Positions 9,197 to 19,243 are shown, counted from the first letter of the stretch. The stretch: 64,000 bases of DNA from Streptomyces sp. NBC_01276 (GCF_041435355.1 NZ_CP108444.1:248001-312000), one strand, 5' to 3'. Notes: generated from the letters alone by a model not told the origin. Numbers and translations are program-made.

Positions 9197-11054
9197 CGAT
9201 GGCCTCCTGGAGGACCGCGGCGAGCTGCTCGGCCTTGAACGGCATGCCGTTGACCTGGGTGTGGGAGCGGACGTCGACCAGGTACTTGGCCCGGATCAGG
9301 GTGGCCAGCTGTCCGAGGTTCATCTCGGGGACGACGACCCGGTCGTGGCGGGCGAGCACCTCGCCGAGGTTCGCCGGGAAGGGGTTGAGGTGGCGCAGGT
9401 GGGCCTGCGCGATGGCCGTCCCCTGGGCGCGCAGCCGGCGGACGGCGGCGGTGATGGGGCCGTAGGTGGAGCCCCAGCCCAGCACGAGGGTGCGGGCGGT
9501 GCCGGAGGGGTCGTCGACCTCCAGGTCGGGTACGGCGATGCCGTCGATCTTGGCCTGGCGGGTGCGGACCATGTGGTCGTGGTTGGCCGGGTCGTAGGAG
9601 ATGTTCCCGGTGCCGTCCTGCTTCTCGATCCCGCCGATGCGGTGCTCCAGCCCCGGGGTCCCCGGGACCGCCCACGGCCTGGCCAGTGTCTCCGGGTCCC
9701 TCTTGTAGGGCCAGAACACCTCGGTGCCGTCGGCCAGGGTGTGGTTGGGGCCCGTGGCGAAACGGGTCCGCAGGTCGGGCAGTTCGTCCGGGTGGGGGAC
9801 GCGCCAGGGCTCGGAGCCGTTGGCGAGGTAGCCGTCGGAGAGGACGAAGACCGGCGTGCGGTAGGTGAGCGCGATCCTGGCCGCTTCCAGCGTGGCGTCG
9901 AAGCAGTCGGCGGCGGTGCGGGGGGCGACGATCGGCACGGGGGCCTCCCCGTTGCGCCCGTACATCGCCTGGAGCAGGTCGGCCTGCTCGGTCTTGGTCG
10001 GCAGACCGGTCGAGGGCCCGCCGCGCTGGATGTCCACGATCAGCAGCGGCAGCTCCAGGGAGACCGCGAGCCCGATCGTCTCCGACTTGAGGGCCACACC
10101 GGGCCCCGAGGTCGTCGTCACCCCCAGCGCACCCCCGAACGCCGCACCCAGCGCCGCACCGATACCCGCGATCTCGTCCTCGGCCTGGAACGTGCGCACA
10201 CCGAAGTTCTTGTGCTTCGACAGCTCGTGCAGGATGTCCGACGCCGGCGTGATCGGGTACGAACCCAGATACAGCGGCAGATCCGCCTGCCGGGCCGCCG
10301 CGATCAGCCCGTACGACAGCGCCAGGTTCCCCGAGATGTTGCGGTACGTACCCGCCGGGAACGCCTTCGTCGCCGGAGCCACCTCATAGGAGACCGCGAA
10401 GTCCTCCGTCGTCTCACCGAAGTTCCAGCCCGCCCGGAACGCCACGATGTTCGCCTCGGCGATGTCCGGCTTCTTCGCGAACTTCTGCCGCAGGAACTTC
10501 TCGGTGTTCTCCGTCGGACGGTGGTACATCCACGACAGCAGCCCCAGCGCGAACATGTTCTTGCTGCGCTCGGCCTCCTTGCGCGACAGCCCGAAGTCCT
10601 TCAGCGCCTCCACCGTCAGCGTGGTCAGCGGCACCCCGTGCACCCGGTAGGCGTCCAGCGACCCGTCCTCCAGCGGAGAGGTCTCGTACCCCACCTTCGC
10701 CATCGGCCGCTTCGTGAACTCGTCCGTGTTCACGATGATCTCCGCACCACGCGGCACGTCCGCGATGTTCGCCTTCAGCGCCGCCGGATTCATCGCCACC
10801 AGAACGTTCGGCGCGTCACCCGGAGTGAGGATGTCGTGATCCGCGAAATGCAGCTGGAACGACGACACACCCGGCAGCGTCCCGGCAGGCGCCCGGATCT
10901 CCGCCGGGAAATTCGGCAGCGTCGAAAGATCGTTCCCGAACGACGCCGTCTCCGACGTGAAACGGTCACCCGTCAGCTGCATACCGTCACCCGAATCACC
11001 CGCGAAACGGATGACCACACGGTCCACGCGGCGGATCTCGGCTCCGGTCGCCAT
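9189..11054 (-). CDS. korA: 2-oxoacid:ferredoxin oxidoreductase alpha subunit (gamma-alpha fusion)
   Basis: A 621-residue subunit. The N-terminal gamma-type domain (about residues 1-190) starts V-V-I-R-F-A-G-D-S-G-D-G-M-Q-L-T-G. The pyrimidine-binding alpha domain follows with Y-P-I-T-P-A-S and the A-E-D-E-I-A-G-I-G-A segment, then T-T-T-S-G-P-G. It is one base from the dioxygenase stop and overlaps korB, so all three are one operon. It forms the alpha2beta2 complex with KorB in the cytosol. Confidence 0.9.
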
Positions 11055-11055
11055 G

Positions 11056-11796
11056 TCAGCCGCTCTGCTCGTCGCGGCGCAGCTCCGGCGCGTGCCGGTA
11101 GCCCAGGATCAGGACGTCGCGGACGGCCGGCTTCGCCGGGTCCTGCGCGATGATCGGGCGCACCGCGTGGAGGATCCGGGCGTCGGCCCAGAACATGGTG
11201 TCCATCTGCTCGGTCAGGGTGAACTCGGCCACGAGCTCCCTCTCCAGGCTGTAGACCTGGGATTCCCCGCCCCGGGCGTTGAAGCGGCCCATCAGGTGGA
11301 TGGCTCCGAAGTCGACCTCGTCGCGGTGCGGGCCCTCGGGGGTAGGCTCCCCCGTCTCGTCCGGGGTGCTGATGATCCGGAACTGGTGGCACTGGACGTC
11401 CCAGGGGTCGTCGAGCCAGGAGTCCGCGGGGACCGGGAACTTCTCGAAGTCGGCGCGCAGGAGCCGCGTCAGGAGCGGGTTGTCCAGGGTGGCCCGGCTG
11501 AGGGGGGCCACGTCGCGGTCGATGCCGCCGGCGTAGTCGTTGGCGTTCATCGACTGGAAGTAGGGCCGGTGCGGGCGCAGCCGGACCTCTCCGGTGCGGG
11601 GCACGAAGTAGAACCGGTCGTAGCGGCGCTCGCGGAAGCGGGACCCGCCCTTCAGGTACCGGTCCGTCTCCAGGTGTTCCCACTCGGCGGCCAATTCCTT
11701 GACGTGCTGCCTCAATTCGGCATCGATGACGAGCCGGTCGGCCGGCAGCAACGAATATCCATTGGCCCGCAGTTCTTCTCGTGCTTCGGTCTGCAT
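11056..11796 (-). CDS. 2OG-Fe(II) dioxygenase family protein (amino-acid hydroxylase-like)
   Basis: A 246-residue protein resembling the 2OG-Fe dioxygenase family that includes free-amino-acid hydroxylases such as isoleucine dioxygenase. The iron triad is visible as G-P-H-R-D-E-V-D-F (His and Asp) and the distal His in R-I-L-H-A-V-R-P-I, with a C-terminal Arg-rich strand for 2-oxoglutarate. ATG 11796 is preferred over the upstream in-frame start at 11835 because GGAGGAG lies seven bases before it. It leads the operon with korA-korB, and phased GTCAG repeats lie in its promoter. It probably hydroxylates an amino acid or carrier-bound building block. Confidence 0.78.
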   Translation of the reverse strand: MQTEAREELRANGYSLLPADRLVIDAELRQHVKELAAEWEHLETDRYLKGGSRFRERRYDRFYFVPRTGEVRLRPHRPYFQSMNANDYAGGIDRDVAPLSRATLDNPLLTRLLRADFEKFPVPADSWLDDPWDVQCHQFRIISTPDETGEPTPEGPHRDEVDFGAIHLMGRFNARGGESQVYSLERELVAEFTLTEQMDTMFWADARILHAVRPIIAQDPAKPAVRDVLILGYRHAPELRRDEQSG

Positions 11797-11856
11797 GATT
11801 CGCTCCTCCACGCCGGATCTCACGCACTCGTGCATCCAGAGGTTCCCACAGTCGTA

Positions 11857-11872
11857 CTGACGCTGAACTGAC
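11857..11872 (-). promoter_or_regulatory. SARP-type direct repeat, dioxygenase-kor operon
   Basis: On the minus strand GTCAG occurs twice exactly 11 bp apart (plus-strand CTGAC at 11857-11861 and 11868-11872). They lie 60-75 bases upstream of the dioxygenase ATG. The same pentamer at the same step appears for the divergent PKS operon and for other operons in the window. Confidence 0.6.
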
Positions 11873-11883
11873 AGGGCCGACGG

Positions 11884-11910
11884 GTCAGGAGGACGTCAGC
11901 CGGTCGTCAC
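11884..11910 (+). promoter_or_regulatory. SARP-type direct repeats, ACP-PKS operon
   Basis: GTCAG at 11884 and 11895 and GTCAC at 11906 are spaced by exactly 11 bp, the helical-turn spacing used by SARP activators. They sit 26 bases before ATG 11936, which leaves room for a -10 element and a very short or absent leader. Confidence 0.65.
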
Positions 11911-11935
11911 GGCACCTGTGCTTCACTCGACCGGT

Positions 11936-12232
11936 ATGACAGAACAATTAGTGTCCTCGCCCCGATCGGAACGCCGGACGGTTCTGGAAGAAATCGTCGT
12001 GGCGGAATTCAAGACGGCACTGCTCATGCCCGACGACGAAGAGCTGCCGCTGGAGGACAGCTTCTTCGAGCTCGGTATGACGTCCCTGCTGCTGACCCAG
12101 GTCAAGCAGCGGCTCGAAGACCGGCTGGGGCGGGGCATCAGCAGCACGGCCCTGTTCAACCAGCCCACCGTCGAGCGGCTGACCGACCATCTGGCCTCGG
12201 ACGTGCTGGCCGACATCTTCGACGCGAATTGA
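11936..12232 (+). CDS. Stand-alone acyl/peptidyl carrier protein
   Basis: A 98-residue carrier. F-F-E-L-G-M-T-S-L-L-L-T carries the phosphopantetheine Ser (Ser50), and helices with R-L-E-D-R-L-G-R-G-I-S and a P-T-V-E-R-L-T-D-H-L end follow. ATG 11936 has no clear ribosome site; an upstream GTG at 11918 is possible, and a leaderless transcript would also fit the promoter spacing. Codon 5 is TTA (11948-11950), rare in Streptomyces and read only by bldA tRNA, so translation should be developmentally gated. It probably serves as the loading or partner carrier for the PKS 17 bases downstream. Confidence 0.85.
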   Translation: MTEQLVSSPRSERRTVLEEIVVAEFKTALLMPDDEELPLEDSFFELGMTSLLLTQVKQRLEDRLGRGISSTALFNQPTVERLTDHLASDVLADIFDAN

Positions 12233-12248
12233 GAGGGAGGCCGCCGCC

Positions 12249-15200
12249 ATGCCGGGAACGCCGGACCCGCGGGATCCGTACATCATGCAGGGGATCAAGG
12301 AGATAAAGGAAAGGCTCGACGTCGCGGAGGAAACGGTCCGGCGACAGAAGAGGACCCTCGGAGAATTCCTTCTCGAAAAGCACGAGCCGATCGCCGTGGT
12401 CGGCGTGGGAATGCGCCTGCCCGGTCGGAACAATTCCCTTTCTGATCTCGATTCCTTTCTGCGGGACGGGCGTTCCGGTATCGGTCCACTGCCGCGCGAC
12501 CGCTGGGTGCCGGAGGTGGCCGACGGCGACATCACCGCTCGCGCGGGCGGTTTCCTCGACCACATAGACGAATTCGACGCACAGTTCTTCAACATTCCCC
12601 CGAAGCAGGCCCCCTTCATCGATCCGGGGCAGCGGCTGCTGCTGGAGACGGTGTGGGAGGCCCTGGAGGACTCCGGCATCGATCCGGCCGTGCTGCGGCA
12701 CGGCGACGGCGGTGTCTACGTGGGCGCCTCCCCCCTGGACTTCCCCCTGGAGCTGGAGGGGCTCACGGACGAGCAGCTCGACGGGAACCTGGCGACCGGG
12801 CTCGGGGCGTACTCCCTGTCGGGGCGGCTCTCGTACTTCCTGGGCTGGCGCGGCCCGAGCCTGACGACCGACACCGCGTGCGCGGCCTCGCTGACCGCCC
12901 TGCACCTGGCGGTGGAGGGGCTGCGGCGGCGCGAGTGCGGGATCGCGCTGTGCGCCGGGGTGAACACCCTGCACAACCCGCGTTCGTACGTGATCCTCTC
13001 GCACGCCCAGATGCTGGCCCCGGACGGGCACTGCAAGACCTTCGACGAGAGCGCGGACGGTTACGCGCGCGCCGAGGGCTGCGGGGTGCTGGTCCTGAAG
13101 CGGCTGTCGGACGCGGTGGCCGCGGGCGACCGGGTGCTGGCCCTCGTACGGGGCACCGCGATCGGACAGGACGGCGAGAGCGCGGGCCTGAGCGCGCCCA
13201 ACGGCACGGCGCAGGAGGCCGTGATGCGGGCGGCGCTGGCCAACGCGCGGCTGGAGCCGGGTGACATCCAGTACGTGGAGGCGCACGGGACGGGGACCCC
13301 GCTCGGCGATCCGATCGAGCTGGGGTCGGTGAACGGGGTGTTCGGCGCCTCCCACGACAAGGACGACCCGCTGGTCATCGGCTCGCTGAAGGCCAACCTG
13401 GGACACATGGAGCCCGCGGCCGGGCTGGGCGGACTGATCAAGGTGATCACGCAGATGCGGGCCGGCACCTTCTTCCCGCACGTGTGGCGGAACCTATCCG
13501 GGCGGATCCCGTGGGACACGTACCCCATCGAGGTGGCGACGAAGGAGCGGCCCTGGAAGGCCCCGGTGCGCCGGGCCACCGTCAACGGCTTCGGCGTCGC
13601 CGGTGCCATCGCGGTCGCGGTACTGGAGGAGGCGCCCGCCCCGGACACCGCTCCGCCGGCCGGCACCGCGCCGCCGGCCGCGCGCGAGGAGGCGTACGGG
13701 CAGGTCTTCACACTGTCCGCCAAGTCCCGGCCCGCGCTGCGGCTCCAGGCCGAACGGTACGCGCGGTTCCTCGCGGAGCACCCCGGCACCTCCCTCGCCG
13801 ACCTGTGCCGCACCCGGGCCACCGCCCGCTCGCACTTCCGCTTCCGGGCGGCGGCGGCCGTCTCCTCCCTCGCGGAGCTCGGCTCGCGGCTGGAGCGGTG
13901 GAGCGCGCCGCCCAGGGACGAGGAGAAACCCGACGCGTTCCGCAAGGTGGCCTTCCTGTTCACCGGTTCCGGTTCGCAGTACGTGGGCATGGGCCGGGCC
14001 CTGTACGGGCGCCACGCCGTGTTCACGCGCTGCGTCGACGAGTGCGACGCGCTCTTCGCCCCGCTGCTCGGGCGCTCGGTGGCCGCCGTGATGTTCGGCG
14101 ACGCCGGGGACGCCGAGGAGACCCTGGCCCGTACGTCCTTCACGCACGCGGCGCTGTTCACCCTGGAGTACGCACTCGCCCGGCTGTGGCTGTCGTGGGG
14201 GGTGCGGCCCAGCGTCCTGATCGGGCACAGCGTGGGCGAGATCGTCGCGGCCACGGTCGCCGGTCTGTTCACGCTCGCCGACGGGGTGACCTTCCTCGCC
14301 GCGCGTTCCCGGCTGATCGAGTCGGTGTCGGCGCCGGGCGGGATGGCCGCCGTGGCCGCGCCCGCAGAGGAGGTGCGCCCGCTGCTCCTGCGGTGGCCCG
14401 AGCTGGCCGTCGCCGCCGTCAACGCGCCGGAGCAGTGCGTGGTCTCGGGCGGCGCCGGGGCGCTGGCGGAGGCGGTGGAGGCGCTGCGCGCGCGGGACTG
14501 GACGGTGACCCCGCTGCACGTGACGGCGGCGTTCCACTCGCCGCTGATGGAGGAGGTCGCCGAGCCGCTGGCCGAGGTGCTGCGGGGGATCGCCTTCCAG
14601 GAGCCGCGGCTGCCGATCGTGTCCAACCTGACCGGCCGGGTCGCGGCGCCGCGGGAACTGGCGACGCCGGAGTACTGGGTGCGGCACATGACGCGGTCGG
14701 TGGAGTTCGCGGCCGGGGTGCGGACCATCGCCGAGCGCGGCCGGCACGTGTTCCTGGAGCTGGGTCCGTCCACGGCCCTGACCTCGCTGGCCCGGCAGGC
14801 CGTGCCGCAGGAGCAGCACCGGTGGCTGAGCTGCCTGCGCCGCAAGGACACCACGGGTGCCACCCTGGACGCCGCGCTGGCCGGCGCGTACACGGCGGGG
14901 CTGACCATCGCCTGGAACGAGGTCCACGCGGACGGTCCGGGGCGGCGGATCCCGCTGCCCGGCTACGCCTTCGACCGGCGCGCCTACCGGCTCCCGGCCC
15001 GCCCCGCGGCGCGCGCCGGGGCCGTCGGCGCCGGCCACCCCCTGCTGGGCCGCGAGGGCGCGCCGGCCGGCGACCGGCGGGAGTTCACGGCCCGGATCAG
15101 TGCGGCGGCCCCCGCGTACCTGGCGGACCACACCATCGGCGGCCAGGCCTTCCTGCCCGCGGCCGCGTACCTGGAACTGCTGCTGGCGGTCCAGGACGAG

Positions 15201-16277
15201 GTCCACGGGGACGCCGGCCGGGCGGTGGAGGACGTCCGCTTCCACGAGGCGCTGTTCCTCTCGGACCGGCCGACGCTGCTGCTGACCCGGGTGCGCACCG
15301 AGCCGGGAGGGCGGCTGTCCGTCGAGGTCTCCAGCCGGTCCGGGGACGAGCCCGGGGGCGTGGAACGGCTGCACGCGACGGCCGCGATCGCTTCGGAGGC
15401 CGCCGGCGCGGGCTCGCTGTCCGATCAGGGCCGGGCCCTGGTGGGCCTGCTGGGCGCGGTGCGGGGGGTGCGTTCCTCGAAGGCACTGGACGCCGAGGAC
15501 GTGCGGGCCGCCTACGCCGAGGCCGGGCTGGAGTACGGGCCGCAGTTCCGGCGGGCCCGCTCGGTGACGGCGTACGGGCCGAACTTCGCGGTGACGGAGC
15601 TGTCCGGCGCGGACGTCTCCCGTGCCGAGCACCTCCCGCCGCCGTTGCTGGACGGGGCGACGCACGCCCTGGCCGCCCTCGCCGACGACGGCCGCCACTA
15701 CGTGGCCACGAGCGTGGGCCGGCTGCGGACCTTCAAGAAGCCGCGCGGGGAGGCGTTGCGCTCCGCCGTGCGGGTCACGTGGGCCGACCGTCCGGACACC
15801 GCGGCGGGCGACGGCCCGGCCTTCACGCTGGACCTGCTGCTGCTGGAGGACGGCCCCGAGGGCGCCGGCCGGCCGGTGGCGGAACTGTCCGGGATGGGCT
15901 TCACCCGGCTGCCGGACCGGCCGGTGGAGGTGGCCGCCGGGGCCGCGGAACCGGCCGCGTCCGCGCCGGTCGACGTGGAGGCGCTGACGGCCGCGCCGCC
16001 CGAGGAGCGGCGGGCCGCGCTGGTCACGCTGGTGCGGGCCACCGTCGCCGCGCTCCTCGCGGTCGACGACCCGGAGTACGTCGACACCCGGGCGAGCTTC
16101 CTGGAACTCGGCGTGGACTCGCTGACCGCGATCGTGCTCAGGACCCGGCTCCAGACGCGGCTGCGCGTCCCCCTGGTCTCGTCGGCGGTCTTCGACCACC
16201 CCTCGGTGGAGGAGCTCGCCGAGGTCCTGTCCCACCGGCTCGCACCCGCGCCCGTGGTGGCGGCGTCGGCCCCCTGA
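12249..16277 (+). CDS. Type I polyketide synthase, KS-AT-DH-ACP
   Basis: A 1342-residue single-module synthase. A coiled N-terminal docking helix (about residues 10-44) precedes the KS (about 46-470; active Cys211 in D-T-A-C-A-A-S, then H-G-T-G-T and N-L-G-H-M-E). The AT (about 570-880) has G-H-S-V-G with Ser661 and an A-A-F-H motif, which points to malonyl-CoA. The DH (about 940-1220) has H961-x3-G-x4-P and D1135-G-A-T-H. The C-terminal ACP has V-D-S-L (Ser1291). No KR, ER or TE is present. A DH without its own KR means it is silent, served by a trans ketoreductase, or acting on a beta-hydroxy substrate. ACP, ligase and type II TE genes flank it in the same operon. Confidence 0.93.
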   Translation: MPGTPDPRDPYIMQGIKEIKERLDVAEETVRRQKRTLGEFLLEKHEPIAVVGVGMRLPGRNNSLSDLDSFLRDGRSGIGPLPRDRWVPEVADGDITARAGGFLDHIDEFDAQFFNIPPKQAPFIDPGQRLLLETVWEALEDSGIDPAVLRHGDGGVYVGASPLDFPLELEGLTDEQLDGNLATGLGAYSLSGRLSYFLGWRGPSLTTDTACAASLTALHLAVEGLRRRECGIALCAGVNTLHNPRSYVILSHAQMLAPDGHCKTFDESADGYARAEGCGVLVLKRLSDAVAAGDRVLALVRGTAIGQDGESAGLSAPNGTAQEAVMRAALANARLEPGDIQYVEAHGTGTPLGDPIELGSVNGVFGASHDKDDPLVIGSLKANLGHMEPAAGLGGLIKVITQMRAGTFFPHVWRNLSGRIPWDTYPIEVATKERPWKAPVRRATVNGFGVAGAIAVAVLEEAPAPDTAPPAGTAPPAAREEAYGQVFTLSAKSRPALRLQAERYARFLAEHPGTSLADLCRTRATARSHFRFRAAAAVSSLAELGSRLERWSAPPRDEEKPDAFRKVAFLFTGSGSQYVGMGRALYGRHAVFTRCVDECDALFAPLLGRSVAAVMFGDAGDAEETLARTSFTHAALFTLEYALARLWLSWGVRPSVLIGHSVGEIVAATVAGLFTLADGVTFLAARSRLIESVSAPGGMAAVAAPAEEVRPLLLRWPELAVAAVNAPEQCVVSGGAGALAEAVEALRARDWTVTPLHVTAAFHSPLMEEVAEPLAEVLRGIAFQEPRLPIVSNLTGRVAAPRELATPEYWVRHMTRSVEFAAGVRTIAERGRHVFLELGPSTALTSLARQAVPQEQHRWLSCLRRKDTTGATLDAALAGAYTAGLTIAWNEVHADGPGRRIPLPGYAFDRRAYRLPARPAARAGAVGAGHPLLGREGAPAGDRREFTARISAAAPAYLADHTIGGQAFLPAAAYLELLLAVQDEVHGDAGRAVEDVRFHEALFLSDRPTLLLTRVRTEPGGRLSVEVSSRSGDEPGGVERLHATAAIASEAAGAGSLSDQGRALVGLLGAVRGVRSSKALDAEDVRAAYAEAGLEYGPQFRRARSVTAYGPNFAVTELSGADVSRAEHLPPPLLDGATHALAALADDGRHYVATSVGRLRTFKKPRGEALRSAVRVTWADRPDTAAGDGPAFTLDLLLLEDGPEGAGRPVAELSGMGFTRLPDRPVEVAAGAAEPAASAPVDVEALTAAPPEERRAALVTLVRATVAALLAVDDPEYVDTRASFLELGVDSLTAIVLRTRLQTRLRVPLVSSAVFDHPSVEELAEVLSHRLAPAPVVAASAP

Positions 16278-16305
16278 GCAACAGCCAACGACACAAGGGA
16301 ACCCC

Positions 16306-17907
16306 ATGGACAACCGTACGGAGGACCGGACCCTCGCCGCCCGCGCCGCGCTGCACGCCCGGACCCGGCCCGACCGGCCGGCGGTGATCTGCGAGGACCG
16401 CACGCTGACCTACGGGCAGCTGCACCGGGAGAGCAACCGCACGGCGCACGCGCTGCTGGACTCGGGTCTGGCGGCGGGCGCGCGGGTCGGCTACCTGGGC
16501 CGGGAATCGGAGCACTACTACGACCTGGCGCTGGGCTGCGCGAAGAGCGGGGCGGTGCTGGTGCCGGTGAACTCGCGGCTCACGGCCGGCGAGGTCGAGC
16601 ACGTCCTGAAAGACTCGCAGGCCGAACTCCTCTTCGTGGAAAGACAGTTCAGGCCGGTCGTGGACCGGCTGCGGCCGGTGCTGCCCCGGCTGGTCCGCAT
16701 CGTGGAGATGGACTCCGACGGCCATGTGGCGGGCGGGTTCCTCGACTGGAAGCGGGGGCGGCCGGACACGGAGCCGGACCCGGCCGCCGCGGCCGGTTTC
16801 GACGACCCGGTCGCGCAGCTGTACACGAGCGGGACGACCGGCCTGCCCAAGGGGGTGGTGCTGGCGCAGCGGACCTTCTTCACCTTCATCGCCGACACCC
16901 GGGCGGCGGGGGTCGACTGGATCGACTGGCGGCCCGAGGACCGGGGGCTGAGCTGCTTCCCCGGTCTGCACACCTCGGGCTTCGGCTGGTTCATGCACTC
17001 CTTCAACGCCGGCGCGACCACGGTGATCATGCGTCAGTTCATCGCCGACGAGGCCACCCGGCTGATCGAGCACCACGGGATCACGACGCTGTGGGCGGCG
17101 CCCGCGATGCTGCGGATGATGCTGACCGAGCGGGGCACCACCCGTGACACCTTCCGTTCGCTGCGCAAGGTGGTCTACAGCGGCTCCCCCATCGACCGCG
17201 AACTCCTGCTGACCTGCATCGACGTCCTGGGCTGCGAGCTGGCGCAGGGCTACTCCTCGGCGGAGGCGGGCAGTTTCGTGACCTGCCTTGCGCCGGAGGA
17301 CCACACCCCGGACAGCCGGGTCCTCGGCTCGGCGGGCCGGGTCTGCCCCGGCAACGAGGTGCGGATCCTGGACGGGGAGGGCCGGGAGCTGCCGGCGGGC
17401 GAGGTGGGCCGGGTGGTCATCAAGAGCCCGGCGCGCTTCCTCGGGTACTGGCGGCTGCCGGAGGTGACGGCGCAGGCCTTGTCGGGCGCTTCGGGCGAGT
17501 GGCTGTCCATGGGCGACATGGGGCACCTCGACGCCGACGGCTACCTGTTCCTCGTCGACCGGGTCAACGACACCATCATCGTCGCCGGTCAGAACATCTA
17601 TCCGACGGAGGTCGAGAATGCCCTGCGGGCCCACCCGGCGGTCGCCGAGGTCTCCGTGTACGGAGTCCCGCACCCCGACTGGGGCGAGGCCGTACGGGCC
17701 GCGGTGGTGCTGCGCCCGGGAGCCGAGGCCACCCCGCGCGAGTTCCTGCGGTTCATGAACGGGCGGATCGCCGGGTTCAAGATCCCGACGGGGTACGACA
17801 TCGTGGCCGCGCTGCCGCGCAATCCCACCGGGAAGGTGCTGCGGCGGGTGCTGCGCGAACGGCACACGGCCGCCGCCGCCTCGCCCGCCCCGGCCACGGC
17901 GGCGTAG
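16306..17907 (+). CDS. AMP-dependent acyl-CoA/acyl-ACP ligase
   Basis: A 533-residue ANL-family enzyme that adenylates a carboxylic acid and transfers it to CoA or a carrier. The P-loop reads L-Y-T-S-G-T-T-G-L-P-K-G (near residue 170). Y-S-S-A-E-A in place of Y-G-x-T-E, G-D-M-G-H-L-D and the C-terminal P-T-G-K-V-L-R-R Lys are visible. AAGGGA precedes the ATG. It lies 28 bases after the PKS and 6 bases before the thioesterase. It may load a starter onto the free ACP. The substrate is not predictable by eye. Confidence 0.9.
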   Translation: MDNRTEDRTLAARAALHARTRPDRPAVICEDRTLTYGQLHRESNRTAHALLDSGLAAGARVGYLGRESEHYYDLALGCAKSGAVLVPVNSRLTAGEVEHVLKDSQAELLFVERQFRPVVDRLRPVLPRLVRIVEMDSDGHVAGGFLDWKRGRPDTEPDPAAAAGFDDPVAQLYTSGTTGLPKGVVLAQRTFFTFIADTRAAGVDWIDWRPEDRGLSCFPGLHTSGFGWFMHSFNAGATTVIMRQFIADEATRLIEHHGITTLWAAPAMLRMMLTERGTTRDTFRSLRKVVYSGSPIDRELLLTCIDVLGCELAQGYSSAEAGSFVTCLAPEDHTPDSRVLGSAGRVCPGNEVRILDGEGRELPAGEVGRVVIKSPARFLGYWRLPEVTAQALSGASGEWLSMGDMGHLDADGYLFLVDRVNDTIIVAGQNIYPTEVENALRAHPAVAEVSVYGVPHPDWGEAVRAAVVLRPGAEATPREFLRFMNGRIAGFKIPTGYDIVAALPRNPTGKVLRRVLRERHTAAAASPAPATAA

Positions 17908-17913
17908 AGCGCG

Positions 17914-18684
17914 ATGGAGACCCTGGGCCCGCTGCCCGAGGTGCAGGGCGCGTCGCGGTGGCTGCATCCGGCCGACGCGGAACCGGACGCGGAGCTGCGG
18001 TTGTTCCTGCTGCACCACAGCGGGGGCGGCGCCTCCATGTACCGGGAGTGGCCCGCGCGGCTCCCCGGGTCGGTGTCCTGCCAGGCCGTGCAGCTGCCCG
18101 GCCGTCAGGAGCGGCGGCGCGAGGCCCCGTACACGCGGCTCGGTCCGCTGGTGGAGGCCCTCGCTCGGGTGGTCTCGGACGAGCTGGACGGGCGCGCGTA
18201 CGCGGTGTTCGGGCACTCGATGGGGGCACTGCTGGGCTACCGGCTGACGGTGGAGATGGAGCGGCGGGGCCTTCCGGCCCCGGCGCTGCTCGCCGTGTCG
18301 GGGTGGGCTCCCGAGGGGTTCTCGGCGCCGGCGGCGCTGTCCCGGGACCCCCTCGAAGCGCTGCGCCTGCTGGGCGGGCTGCCGGCTGCGGTCGAGGCCG
18401 ACGCGGAGCTGCTGGCGGCGGCGGTCCGGGCCATGGGTGCCGACGGCGCGGTGTGCGCGGACTTCCCGGACGACGGGGCGGCCGTGGGCTGTCCCGTCGT
18501 CGCGTACTCCGGGCGCGGGGATCCGCTCCTCGCGCCCGGGGCCATGCGGTCGTGGGCCGGTCGGACCCGTGACTTCCTGGGGTGCCGGACCTTCCCCGGG
18601 GACCACTTCTACCTGCGGACCCACGCCCGCGCCATCACGGCCGACCTGGCCCAGCTGCTGCCGCGGTACGCCGCGGGGCCCTGA
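17914..18684 (+). CDS. Type II thioesterase
   Basis: A 256-residue alpha/beta-hydrolase of the external TEII type that clears mis-primed carriers. H-H-S-G-G-G-A-S-M-Y is the oxyanion loop, V-F-G-H-S-M-G-A (Ser102) is the nucleophile elbow, G-R-G-D-P-L carries the Asp and G-D-H-F-Y-L the His. The start is ATG 17914, 6 bases after the ligase stop. Its place in the PKS operon fits housekeeping of these carrier proteins. Confidence 0.92.
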   Translation: METLGPLPEVQGASRWLHPADAEPDAELRLFLLHHSGGGASMYREWPARLPGSVSCQAVQLPGRQERRREAPYTRLGPLVEALARVVSDELDGRAYAVFGHSMGALLGYRLTVEMERRGLPAPALLAVSGWAPEGFSAPAALSRDPLEALRLLGGLPAAVEADAELLAAAVRAMGADGAVCADFPDDGAAVGCPVVAYSGRGDPLLAPGAMRSWAGRTRDFLGCRTFPGDHFYLRTHARAITADLAQLLPRYAAGP

Positions 18685-18721
18685 CCGGGCGGCGTCCCCG
18701 CAGAACCGGAGGTACATCGTC

Positions 18722-19183
18722 ATGCTGCCCCGACCCAACGAACTCCTCGCGCGCTACGTCGCGTTGTGGAACGAGACCGACGCGCAGCGCCGGCGCGACA
18801 TGGTGCACGCCCTGTACGCGCCCGACTGCACCTACGTCTTCTACCGCAAGGACCCGATCCGGGGGCACGCGGCGCTCCTGGAGCAACTGGCCTACACGCA
18901 CGAGGTGTACGGCCCGATGGGGTACGAGTTCCGGTCCTCGAACAACGCGACCGGCCACCACGACGTCGTCCGGTTCAACTGGGTGATGGTCTCGGCGGCC
19001 ACGGGCGAGATGGAGATGTCCGGCCAGGACATCGTCGTGCTCGCCGAGGACGGGCGAATTCAAGCCGACTACCAGTTCCACGACCGGATGCCCTCGTCGT
19101 TCGTCTACAACGACGGCTACGAGGAGCACGGGGTCGCCGTCCGCGCGGCCCAGCCCCGGCGCACCGGTGTCCCGAGCCCCTGA
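18722..19183 (+). CDS. NTF2/SnoaL-like protein
   Basis: A 153-residue protein of the NTF2-like fold: an N-terminal helix R-Y-V-A-L-W-N-E-T-D, then Y-A-P-D-C-T-Y, then strands ending F-N-W-V-M and G-Q-D-I-V-V-L-A-E-D-G-R-I. Proteins of this type act as cyclases, isomerases or dehydratases in polyketide pathways, or have no known activity. GGAGG precedes ATG 18722. It is the last gene before a strong terminator, so it most likely closes the PKS operon and may act on its product. Confidence 0.78.
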   Translation: MLPRPNELLARYVALWNETDAQRRRDMVHALYAPDCTYVFYRKDPIRGHAALLEQLAYTHEVYGPMGYEFRSSNNATGHHDVVRFNWVMVSAATGEMEMSGQDIVVLAEDGRIQADYQFHDRMPSSFVYNDGYEEHGVAVRAAQPRRTGVPSP

Positions 19184-19203
19184 CGGGGGCCCCGTGCGCG
19201 GAC

Positions 19204-19243
19204 GGACCGGCCCCGCGGCACCTCGGTGCCGCGGGGCCGGTCC
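19204..19243. terminator. Bidirectional terminator
   Basis: A 40-bp perfect palindrome (19-bp arms 19204-19222 and 19225-19243, two-base centre) lies between the converging NTF2-like and TetR genes. Confidence 0.85.
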
